From positions 1-38,283 of the forward strand of contig JAKSRY010000022.1 of assembly GCA_024403415.1 (NCBI GenBank): 38,283 nucleotides of DNA, given 5' to 3'. Each line of letters begins with the position of its first letter. The first letter of the stretch is position 1. The notes beneath the pieces are model-generated. The model had not been told where the DNA came from and ran no database searches. It saw nothing but the letters and a program-made list of their open reading frames with translations. This stretch comes from Lachnospiraceae bacterium. Lineage in GTDB: Bacteria > Bacillota > Clostridia > Lachnospirales > Lachnospiraceae. A program made the position numbers and the translations under genes. This document shows positions 31,908-38,283 of this stretch, piece by piece.

Positions 31908-34160
31908 TTATTCTTTCTCGTATTTTTTCTTGTTCTTCTTTCCTCTCAGTATCATATAGAATGATGATGCAAGGAAAATTGATGAATATGTACCGCAAAG
32001 GATACCAACCATCAATGGCAAAGCAAATTCTCTGATTGATGTAACACCAAGGATGTAAAGACATGCAACCATGATAAATGTTGTTAATGATGTGAAGATT
32101 GAACGGCTAAGAGTCTGAGTAACTGACTCGTTAACTGTATCTTCAAGAGCATCCTTAGGTCCCATAAGTTCTTTATTTTCTCTGATACGGTCGAATATAA
32201 CGATTGTTGCATTAATTGAGTAACCTACAATAGTAAGCATACATGCAATGAATGTGCTACCAACCGATACTCTTGCAATTGCATAGAATGCAAGAACAAC
32301 CAGTACGTCATGAACAAGTGCTAATACTGATGAGCAACCAAATCTAACATCCTTAAATCTGAACCAGATGTAAAGAAGCATAAGCACTGATGCAACAGCA
32401 ACTGCTATAAGTGCATCGGTCTTCATCTCACCTGAAATCGTAGAACTGATTGATTCTGATCCGGCAATTGTAGCCTGGAAGTTATCCTGCATTGCCTTTT
32501 CAAAAGCAACACCCTGTTCCTCTGTCAAAAGATTAGTCTTGAAGATAACATTGTTGTTTCCTTCAATCTTCTGTGACATTACACTTGATCCACCTGTTAC
32601 ACTCTCGATAACAGGAACAATCTTCGAATCAATCTCTTCAATTGAATAGTTTTCATTAAATGTTACTTCAGTAGATGTACCACCTACAAAATCAAGACTG
32701 TAATTGAGTGCTCCCTCATCCTTTGCACCATGAATACCCATAAATACAAATCCTGCGATAATAATAATAAGTGAACATGCAATACATACAACCTTTTTCT
32801 TAAGGAAGTCAACCTTCTTAACAGATTTTGTAACACCATAAAGTTTTTCTGATTTAAGTCCGATTCCAAGTAAGGCCTTCATAATCCACTTTGTTACAAA
32901 AAGTGCAGTAAACATTGAAAGGATAATACCAAGAGCAAGAGTTGCTGCAAATCCCTTAATAGGACCGGTTCCCAATGCACCAAGTACAGCAGCTGCAATA
33001 AGTGTTGTGATATTACCGTCTACGATAGCTGAAAGAGCTTTTCTGTAACCTATATCAACTGAGCTTGTAACTGTCTTTCCTTTTCCAATTTCTTCTCTTA
33101 TACGGGCAAAGATGATAACGTTAGCATCAACTGCCATACCTACCGACAGGATAATACCCGCAATACCCGGAAGTGTTAATGTAATCTCGAATGCGTCAAG
33201 AAGAAGTATTATTAACTCTGAATAAAGTCCCAATGCAAGCGAAGCTGCAAGTCCTGAAACCCTGTATATAAGAATCATAAATACTACAATAATGATAAAT
33301 CCAATGATTGCTGCCTTAATTGATGTAGAAATTGCATCAGTACCAAGCTGAGCTCCAACCACCTTAGAATGAAGCATCTCAAGTTCAACCTTAAGTCCAC
33401 CGATTCTGATGGTTGATGCAAGCTTTTCAGCCTCCTCATATGTGAAGCTTCCTGAAATCTGAGCATTTCCATCTGAAATCTTATCATTTACATTAGGCGC
33501 AGAAACAATCTCTCCATCATAGTAAATAGCGATTGTTTCTCCCTTAGCTACAGCTGCTTCAGTTGCAGCTGCAAACTTATCGGTACCCTCACTTGTAAGA
33601 GTTAAAGAAACAATATATTTATTATTCTTCATGTTATCCTGAATGTTTCCTGCCATGGCAGAAGCAACATCAGTACCATAGAGAACAACGCTTCCATTAT
33701 CAACAATCTCTTCTATTGTATGGTTAAGCATGTAAACAGGACGTCCATCCTCTGAATATCCTACAAATGTATAGTTGTCGGCACCATTAGGATCCTTCTG
33801 GCAAATAAAATACAAAGATCCCGGTCTTCCCAACTCCTGAAGTACCTGCTTATCATCGCTCATACCCGGAATTTCAATACTAATTCTGTCTGTTCCTTCC
33901 TGATAAACCTGAGCTTCTGTACTGTAATTCTGTACTCTCTGCTGAAGCTTATAGACTGTATCCGACATATCTGTTGCACTTGGGTTTGATCCTTCAGCTG
34001 CCTGATATGTGATTGAAACACCACCCTTCAGATCAAGACCAAGCTTAATATCCTTAGCCGCACCGCTATTGCCATCAAATCCGGTAATTGCAGATATTCC
34101 GAATACAGCAAGCAGAGCTATCAATACTATTAAGGATATTATGGAAGTTCCTTTTTTCAT
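31908..34160 (-). CDS. secDF: Fused Sec translocon accessory protein SecDF
   Basis: This 750-residue membrane protein uses the ion gradient to pull exported proteins through SecYEG. The SecD half starts with a membrane helix at 7-26 and the D1 motif LGLDLKGGVSI (40-50). A P1 ectodomain follows to about residue 260 (GRPGSLYFICQ; VSLTLTSEGTDKFA; SAPNVNDKISDGNAQISGSF), then membrane helices with GMAVDANVIIFARIREE. The SecF half begins near residue 445, with FVGGTSTEV and then a helix bundle including SINATIVIFDRIREN. Fusion into one chain is common in Firmicutes. The P1 domain is closely matched by the separate lipoprotein encoded upstream at 34305-35123. The gene ends in a strong terminator. 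Confidence 0.97.
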   Translation of the reverse strand: MKKGTSIISLIVLIALLAVFGISAITGFDGNSGAAKDIKLGLDLKGGVSITYQAAEGSNPSATDMSDTVYKLQQRVQNYSTEAQVYQEGTDRISIEIPGMSDDKQVLQELGRPGSLYFICQKDPNGADNYTFVGYSEDGRPVYMLNHTIEEIVDNGSVVLYGTDVASAMAGNIQDNMKNNKYIVSLTLTSEGTDKFAAATEAAVAKGETIAIYYDGEIVSAPNVNDKISDGNAQISGSFTYEEAEKLASTIRIGGLKVELEMLHSKVVGAQLGTDAISTSIKAAIIGFIIIVVFMILIYRVSGLAASLALGLYSELIILLLDAFEITLTLPGIAGIILSVGMAVDANVIIFARIREEIGKGKTVTSSVDIGYRKALSAIVDGNITTLIAAAVLGALGTGPIKGFAATLALGIILSMFTALFVTKWIMKALLGIGLKSEKLYGVTKSVKKVDFLKKKVVCIACSLIIIIAGFVFMGIHGAKDEGALNYSLDFVGGTSTEVTFNENYSIEEIDSKIVPVIESVTGGSSVMSQKIEGNNNVIFKTNLLTEEQGVAFEKAMQDNFQATIAGSESISSTISGEMKTDALIAVAVASVLMLLYIWFRFKDVRFGCSSVLALVHDVLVVLAFYAIARVSVGSTFIACMLTIVGYSINATIVIFDRIRENKELMGPKDALEDTVNESVTQTLSRSIFTSLTTFIMVACLYILGVTSIREFALPLMVGILCGTYSSIFLASSFYMILRGKKNKKKYEKE

Positions 34161-34218
34161 AATTACTCTCCTTCTTGTAACTTAAATGAAATCCATTCAA
34201 TGCTACTTAACTTTATTT

Positions 34219-34224
34219 ATTATA
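34219..34224 (-). promoter_or_regulatory. Possible -10 element before secDF
   Basis: On the minus strand a perfect TATAAT occurs in a very AT-rich stretch 60 bp before the secDF start, giving a leader of about 50 nt. The -35 is poor (TTCTTT at 18 bp, TTGGTA at 14 bp). The AT-rich context makes chance matches likely. Confidence 0.3.
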
Positions 34225-34304
34225 AATATATATTTTTGTACCAAAGAAATATTTACCAACTAAAAAAATACTCTTTTATATATTTCAGGCATCTGATCTG
34301 CAAA

Positions 34305-35123
34305 TCAGTGTTCGCCCTTTTTCCAGCAATATTCTATACACTCAAAGTCCGTTTTGGTTTTACCCATTCTTATAGCTGCTGCAAGTTTATCTGCTTCTTC
34401 ATATGTGAAGATTCCTGAAATCTGTACTTTTCCATCTGTAATCTTGGCAACAACATTAGGTGCTGAAATTATTTCACCATCACAATAGATAGCAATAGTT
34501 TCTGCATTTTCAGCTGCAGCCTCAGTAGCTTTTGCGAACTTATCAGCGCCCTCTTTTGTAAGTTCAATTGAGACCGGATATAATTTGTTATTCAGGTTGT
34601 CATGAACAACTGTCGCCTTGGCAGCTGCAACATCCCCATTTGAAATGATAATACTGCCATTTGCAATCAGCTCATCGATGCTACGATTAAGCTCATAACT
34701 TGGAAGTCCATCATTTATGTCAAAAGAATAATTATCCGTTCCATCAGGGCCCTTTTGACTTATGAAATACAATTCTGATGCATTTATCGTGTTAACCAGT
34801 TCCTCAACTAACCGATCATCATTGTTGATTCCCGGAATTTCAACACGTATTACATCCGCACTTTCCTTCAACACCACCGCTTCCGTACTATAGTCCAGTA
34901 CTTTCATCTGAAGCATATCGATTATATTGGATATCTCTTCTGAACTTGGAATTTTATCCCGGACAATTCGATATCTGACCAAAACTCCACCTGCAATATC
35001 GATTCTGCTTTTTTCCGGTTGTGCCGGTTTTTCATCTTCTTTTCCACACCCCAAGATTGAAAAAGCTATTAAAATAAAGGCTATCAGTAATATCAGATAT
35101 TTCTTTGAATTTCTTGTTTTCAT
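34305..35123 (-). CDS. Lipoprotein consisting of a stand-alone SecD-like ectodomain
   Basis: This 272-residue protein starts at an ATG at 35123; a frame extending 12 codons further upstream starts at TTG without a ribosome site. The signal peptide ends in a lipobox I-L-G-C at about residue 26, so it should be tethered outside the membrane. The rest aligns along its length with the P1 region of the neighbouring SecDF. Shared features include MLQMKVLDYSTEA with LQQRVQNYSTEA, SELYFISQKGPDGTDNY with GSLYFICQKDPNGADNY, and SAPNVVAKITDGKVQISGIF with SAPNVNDKISDGNAQISGSF. The D1 motif is reduced (DIAGGVLVRY) and all later SecD helices are absent. The reading frame is intact with its own signal, so it looks like a functional paralogue, not a broken secD. 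A role as a SecDF partner, chaperone or competitor is inference. It lies between scfB and secDF. Confidence 0.85.
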   Translation of the reverse strand: MKTRNSKKYLILLIAFILIAFSILGCGKEDEKPAQPEKSRIDIAGGVLVRYRIVRDKIPSSEEISNIIDMLQMKVLDYSTEAVVLKESADVIRVEIPGINNDDRLVEELVNTINASELYFISQKGPDGTDNYSFDINDGLPSYELNRSIDELIANGSIIISNGDVAAAKATVVHDNLNNKLYPVSIELTKEGADKFAKATEAAAENAETIAIYCDGEIISAPNVVAKITDGKVQISGIFTYEEADKLAAAIRMGKTKTDFECIEYCWKKGEH

Positions 35124-35179
35124 CACTATTTCCCACAGTTTAGACAAATCTAAATTCAATAATCTGTCAAGCGGTCATC

Positions 35180-36568
35180 TCATTCTTCTGCCAAAGCAGC
35201 TTTAATCATTATCGCGCATTCTATACGCTTCTTTTGAAGTTCACAGCCTGCTTCATATGAATCTGTTATGCTGCCATGGAAATTATATGCATTTGCTGCA
35301 CAGCCTCCTGAACAGTAAAACTTAGCAAAACAGTCCCTGCATTTAGGCTTAGCATAAACATTAACACACTTGAATTCATTTTGTATATCAGTTCTGGTAA
35401 TTCCATCAAAAACATTTCCCATAAGGAATTCGTCTTTTCCTACGAACTGATGACAAGGATACAAATCTCCCCATGGTGTAACTGCCAGATATTCGGTACC
35501 CGAACCACAGCCTGATAGTCTCTTGGCAACACAAGGGCCGCCTTCCAAATCTATCATGAAATGGAAGAAATTAAATGGTTTTCCTTCCTTATGCCTCTTG
35601 ATAACTTCAACGGCAAGCTTGTCATACTGTTCAAGCAATCCCGGTATATCTTCTTCTCTTAATGAATAGTCATCTGTAGGCTCTGCAACAACAGGTTCTA
35701 CGGAAATCTGTTCAAAACCAAGGTCAGCAAGATGAATAACATCCTCACTAAAATCAAGATTGTTCCTTGTGAAGGTTCCTCTGACATAATATTTGTCCTG
35801 ATTTCTTGAATCAGCAACCTTTTGGAACTTAGGAACTATGATATCATAACTACCCTGTCCGCCTCTTCTTGGCCTCATAAGGTCGTTAATTTCTTTTCTG
35901 CCATCTATACTCAATACAACATTGTTCATTTCTTTATTTATGAACTCAAGCATTTCATCATCTAGCAAAATACCATTTGTTGTAAGAGTAAACCTGAATT
36001 TCTTGTTATTTGGCTCTTCGAGAGATCTTCCGTATTCAACAAGCTTCTTTACAACCTCGAAGTTCATTGTCGGTTCTCCGCCAAAGAAATCAACCTCAAG
36101 GTTAACTCTGTTTCCTGAATTTGCTACCAGAAAATCGAGAGCCTTGCATCCTACTTCATAACTCATAAGAGCTCTTCTTCCATGATATTCGCCTTCTTCA
36201 GCAAAACAGTATTTGCATGCAAGGTTACAATCATGGGCTATATGAAGACATAATGCCTTAACAACAGTCTGTCTTTTCTTAAAATCAATAATATACTGCT
36301 CATATACATCTTCTGTGAACAACTGCTCTTTAGATTTAAGTTCAAGAATGTCATCCATTCCCTCATTAATATCTTCCTTTGAATACTTGCTCTCCAATGC
36401 TTCTACAGCAACACTTCTCATTTCTTCCTCAGAAATGTCTTTTTTACTGTTGATTGCATCTTCAATAACAGGTATCAAATCATAAACAAGTTCATCCACA
36501 ATATGAACAGAACCCGAATTAACATCAAGAACTATGTTATATCCGTTGTTTTGATAACGATGAATCAA
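35180..36568 (-). CDS. scfB: Thioether cross-link-forming SCIFF peptide maturase (radical SAM/SPASM)
   Basis: This 462-residue enzyme installs Cys-to-residue thioether bridges in the SCIFF precursor. The start is a TTG at 36568 (M-I-H-R-Y-Q-N-N-G-Y, as in the family) with GAGGAG seven bases upstream. The longer open frame up to 36607 would begin inside the hairpin at 36582-36610. The N-terminal RRE-like peptide-binding region covers about 1-95. The radical SAM cluster is Cys114, Cys118 and Cys121 in HDCNLACKYCFAEEG. The C-terminal SPASM region holds further cysteines in AKRLSGCGSG, LYPCHQFVG and PKCRDCFAKFYCSGGCAAN, ligands for auxiliary clusters. Its substrate gene lies immediately upstream. 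The C. thermocellum homologue is known as CteB. Confidence 0.96.
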   Translation of the reverse strand: MIHRYQNNGYNIVLDVNSGSVHIVDELVYDLIPVIEDAINSKKDISEEEMRSVAVEALESKYSKEDINEGMDDILELKSKEQLFTEDVYEQYIIDFKKRQTVVKALCLHIAHDCNLACKYCFAEEGEYHGRRALMSYEVGCKALDFLVANSGNRVNLEVDFFGGEPTMNFEVVKKLVEYGRSLEEPNNKKFRFTLTTNGILLDDEMLEFINKEMNNVVLSIDGRKEINDLMRPRRGGQGSYDIIVPKFQKVADSRNQDKYYVRGTFTRNNLDFSEDVIHLADLGFEQISVEPVVAEPTDDYSLREEDIPGLLEQYDKLAVEVIKRHKEGKPFNFFHFMIDLEGGPCVAKRLSGCGSGTEYLAVTPWGDLYPCHQFVGKDEFLMGNVFDGITRTDIQNEFKCVNVYAKPKCRDCFAKFYCSGGCAANAYNFHGSITDSYEAGCELQKKRIECAIMIKAALAEE

Positions 36569-36581
36569 AATAAATCTCCTC

Positions 36582-36610
36582 AAAAAGCGAAGTGCCGCTA
36601 GCGGCACTTC
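36582..36610 (-). terminator. Hairpin attenuator between the SCIFF peptide and its maturase
   Basis: A perfect 22-bp palindrome (36589-36610, 11 bp per arm, centred on CTAG) is followed on the minus strand by GC and TTTTT (plus 36582-36586). The T-run abuts the GAGGAG of scfB. It should end most transcripts after the peptide gene, giving an excess of substrate over enzyme. Confidence 0.85.
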
Positions 36611-36637
36611 ACAATTGTCTGCATAAATTTTAAATAA

Positions 36638-36784
36638 TTATTTAGAAACCTTCTCACATGTCTGGTTTCCAACTGTGCAAGAAGTCTTGCATGCTGACTG
36701 GCAAGATGTCTGGCATTCGCCACATCCACCCTTCTTAGCAGATTCCTTTAAGTCTCTTGTTGTTAATGTCTTAATTCTTTTCAT
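36638..36784 (-). CDS. scfA: Six-cysteine ranthipeptide precursor SCIFF
   Basis: This 48-residue RiPP precursor is shorter than usual gene-finding cutoffs. The leader MKRIKTLTTRDLKESAKKGG is followed by a core with six cysteines at 21, 24, 28, 32, 36 and 43, separated by Ser/Thr residues (CGECQTSCQSACKTSC). This matches the SCIFF (six cysteines in forty-five residues) family, whose cysteines are bridged to neighbouring residues by the maturase encoded next door. The start has GGAGG eight bases upstream and a strong promoter. SCIFF is nearly universal in Clostridia, but its role is unsettled. Its context with secDF and recJ is conserved. Confidence 0.96.
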   Translation of the reverse strand: MKRIKTLTTRDLKESAKKGGCGECQTSCQSACKTSCTVGNQTCEKVSK

Positions 36785-36820
36785 TATATCTACCTCCATC
36801 GGTTATTATACTTATACATA

Positions 36821-36857
36821 CTGTGTGATTATAACACAGACATAACTACACCGTCAA
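36821..36857 (-). promoter_or_regulatory. scfA: Strong promoter of the SCIFF operon with a dyad over the -10
   Basis: On the minus strand TTGACG (plus 36852-36857) and an extended -10 TGTTATAAT (hexamer plus 36828-36833) are 18 bp apart. CTGTGT (36821-36826) and ACACAG (36834-36839) form a dyad around the -10, which could bind a repressor. Transcription should start near 36821, about 37 nt before the ATG. Confidence 0.72.
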
Positions 36858-36863
36858 ATATAT

Positions 36864-38138
36864 TCATTCTTCATTTCCACACTCTTCAGGTTCGTCATTT
36901 ATGGTAAGGATTACCTTTAATATTCTGTTCTGGCTTATGCCGGATACTCTTAAAGTATAACCTTCTTTAGTAGTAATCACCTCTCCGTCTTCCGGAAGTC
37001 TGTCCTCCAGATATTCGATGACCAGTCCACCTATAGAGTCATAATCCTCTGAGTGAAGTTCGGTTCCAAGCTCATCATTAATATCGTCAAGCTTCATACC
37101 TCCTTCAATCAGATATGTATTTTCCTGCATTTTCTGAATGAGATTTTCCTCATCCTTGTCATATTCGTCTCGTATTTCCCCTACTATTTCTTCAAGAAGG
37201 TCTTCCAACGTTACCATTCCGACACAGGAACCATATTCATTAAGGACAAGCGCCATTCCTACAGATTCCTTTCGCATCTGTTTCAAAAGGTCATCTGTCT
37301 TTTTGAATTCAACAGTAAAGAACCCGGGCCTCATTATTTTTTCGGTACTATAATCCTCAAGATTCTCCAAAAGGAGAATATCTTTCACATTAACCACACC
37401 AACTATATTATCACTGTCATCTTCATAGATAGGAATTCTGGTATAAGTATTTTCCTTAAAAAGCTTAAGTATATCTTCTAAACTTGCCGATTTTTCTGCA
37501 GTTACCATATCTGCACGCGGAATCATGACGTCCTTAGCCACCGATTCACCAAAATCAAACACATTGATAATCATTTCTTTTTCTTCAGATTCTATAACTC
37601 CGTCCTCATGGCTGACATCAACGTAATTTCTGAGTTCATCCTCTGTCATGACAGAATGGGCATTGGGATCTATTCTGAATAATTTCATAAAGGCTTTTGA
37701 AATGATGTCCACAAGAAAAATAACCGGTGTCAGTACCTTCATAAGTACATATATAATTCCCGCTGAAGCCATGGCCATTTTTTCTGCTTTGGCACTTGAA
37801 AGGTTTTTAGGTATGATTTCACAAAAGATAAGTACCGTCACCGTCAAAACCGCTGTTGCTATTCCGACATTTATATTTATCCTCGTGGCAAAAACAGTTG
37901 CAAGCGATGATGCCGTCAGATTAACAACATTATTACCTATCAGGATTGCTGAAAGCATCTGTCCGTACTCATCAAGTATCTTAAGTACTCTAGCCGCTCT
38001 CTTATTTCCATCCTGTGACAATGTCAGAAGTTTAACCTTGTTCACCCTTGTGAGTGCTGTTTCCGCAGCTGAAAAGAAAGCTGATAATATAAGCAAAACA
38101 AAAGTTACTATCAGTTGTATTATACTTTCCGTGTCCAA
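36864..38138 (-). CDS. CNNM/CorC-family membrane protein with CBS domains (hemolysin family)
   Basis: This 424-residue protein has an N-terminal DUF21/CNNM transmembrane domain (about residues 1-180; helices such as LIVTFVLLILSAFFSAAETAL and ATAVLTVTVLIFCEIIPKNL). A pair of CBS domains follows (about 205-330; VAKDVMIPRADMVT, YTRIPIYEDDSDNIVGVVNVKDILL, GMVTLEDLLEEIVGEIRDEYD). A CorC_HlyC domain lies at the C-terminus. Relatives take part in magnesium or cobalt export and resistance; the old name hemolysin is misleading. The start is a TTG at 38138 with AGAGG about eight bases upstream and a promoter at 38177-38185. It is upstream of scfA but separated by the scfA promoter. Confidence 0.93.
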   Translation of the reverse strand: MDTESIIQLIVTFVLLILSAFFSAAETALTRVNKVKLLTLSQDGNKRAARVLKILDEYGQMLSAILIGNNVVNLTASSLATVFATRININVGIATAVLTVTVLIFCEIIPKNLSSAKAEKMAMASAGIIYVLMKVLTPVIFLVDIISKAFMKLFRIDPNAHSVMTEDELRNYVDVSHEDGVIESEEKEMIINVFDFGESVAKDVMIPRADMVTAEKSASLEDILKLFKENTYTRIPIYEDDSDNIVGVVNVKDILLLENLEDYSTEKIMRPGFFTVEFKKTDDLLKQMRKESVGMALVLNEYGSCVGMVTLEDLLEEIVGEIRDEYDKDEENLIQKMQENTYLIEGGMKLDDINDELGTELHSEDYDSIGGLVIEYLEDRLPEDGEVITTKEGYTLRVSGISQNRILKVILTINDEPEECGNEE

Positions 38139-38176
38139 TTATTTATCCTCTCCTATGTCAAGAAATCAATATTCCT

Positions 38177-38185
38177 ATTATAACA
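38177..38185 (-). promoter_or_regulatory. Extended -10 promoter of the CorC-like gene
   Basis: On the minus strand TGTTATAAT gives a perfect -10 (plus 38177-38182) with the TGn extension; no good -35 is present because the terminator hairpin occupies that place. Transcription should start near 38170, giving a leader of about 30 nt. Confidence 0.6.
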
Positions 38186-38189
38186 CATT

Positions 38190-38209
38190 AGGGAGCCCGA
38201 AAGCTCCCT
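38190..38209. terminator. Hairpin after the edge gene
   Basis: AGGGAGC (38190-38196) and GCTCCCT (38203-38209) form a 7-bp GC-rich stem with a 6-nt loop. On the minus strand it lies 21 bp after the stop of the edge gene but lacks a T-run; on the plus strand CTTTG follows. It probably insulates the edge gene from the CorC-like gene. Confidence 0.55.
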
Positions 38210-38230
38210 CTTTGTACGTGAATGACATGT

Positions 38231-38283
38231 TTATATTACCATATTACTTATTTGCTTTTCAATCGCATTCTTTTCTTCTACAT
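38231..38283 (-). CDS. C-terminal end of an unidentified gene
   Basis: The minus strand is open from the window edge to a TAA at 38231-38233, encoding VEEKNAIEKQISNMVI. The charged, helical character and the hairpin just downstream suggest a real C-terminus. There is too little sequence to assign a family. Confidence 0.5.
   Translation of the reverse strand, partial: VEEKNAIEKQISNMVI

Noticed and set aside
34293-34308. Terminator after the SecD-like lipoprotein
   Set aside because: The stem is only 5 bp, overlaps the stop codon and has no adjacent T-run.
36569-36607. 13-codon N-terminal extension of the SCIFF maturase
   Set aside because: It would be encoded by the hairpin itself, and the family N-terminus matches the TTG at 36568.

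Overview
The window is AT-rich and reads as the chromosome of an anaerobic, plant-fibre-degrading Firmicute of the Lachnospiraceae type (Butyrivibrio, Roseburia and relatives). The grounds are a SCIFF ranthipeptide pair (found in Clostridia), a fused SecDF, the clostridial gene order priA-def-fmt-rsmB-rlmN-PP2C-PASTA kinase-rsgA, a meso-DAP type MurE, and a xylan locus with two CUT1 sugar importers. This taxonomy is inferred from gene content, not from a marker search. Nearly every gene is on the minus strand; the only clear plus-strand gene is an AraC-type regulator. I saw no tRNA, rRNA, CRISPR array, insertion sequence or phage gene.

Region 1 (1-17003) is a glycan-use locus. One long minus-strand array holds a CBM-like/solute-binding fusion protein, permease pair 1, an NHL-propeller membrane protein, a YIP1-family membrane protein, a large membrane-anchored protein of the DUF5696 type, permease pair 2, and a lipoprotein solute-binding protein cut by the window edge. 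The last gene also has its own extended -10 promoter. No importer ATPase is encoded, so a shared MsmK/UgpC-type ATPase elsewhere is implied. Upstream lie a lipoprotein GH10 xylanase, a divergent AraC regulator and a cytoplasmic GH43 enzyme. Together they suggest surface cleavage of xylan, uptake of oligosaccharides and intracellular trimming. The NHL/YIP1/DUF5696 trio between two importers is the part least explained by known biology.

Region 2 (17116-28761) is a housekeeping operon read from an extended -10 promoter at 28873-28881: murE, priA, def, fmt, rsmB, rlmN, PP2C phosphatase, PASTA kinase, rsgA. It combines peptidoglycan synthesis, replication restart, translation initiation and ribosome maturation with the Ser/Thr phosphorylation switch that monitors the cell wall. 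The kinase has an unusual Tyr/Gln/Asp-rich juxtamembrane region containing recent 66-bp tandem duplications.

Region 3 (29093-36784) runs scfA (SCIFF peptide), scfB (radical SAM maturase), a stand-alone SecD-ectodomain lipoprotein, secDF, recJ and a PfkB-family sugar kinase. Hairpin terminators or attenuators lie between scfA and scfB and between secDF and recJ, and a 12-bp stem closes the unit. The SecD-like lipoprotein beside secDF and the SCIFF pair is a second candidate for undescribed biology.

Region 4 (36864-38283) holds a CNNM/CorC-family membrane protein with its own promoter and the last codons of another gene. Several genes (PASTA kinase, PP2C, scfB, the CorC-like gene) appear to start at TTG behind strong Shine-Dalgarno sequences. 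Several other reading frames extend upstream of the start I chose; the reason is given in each entry.
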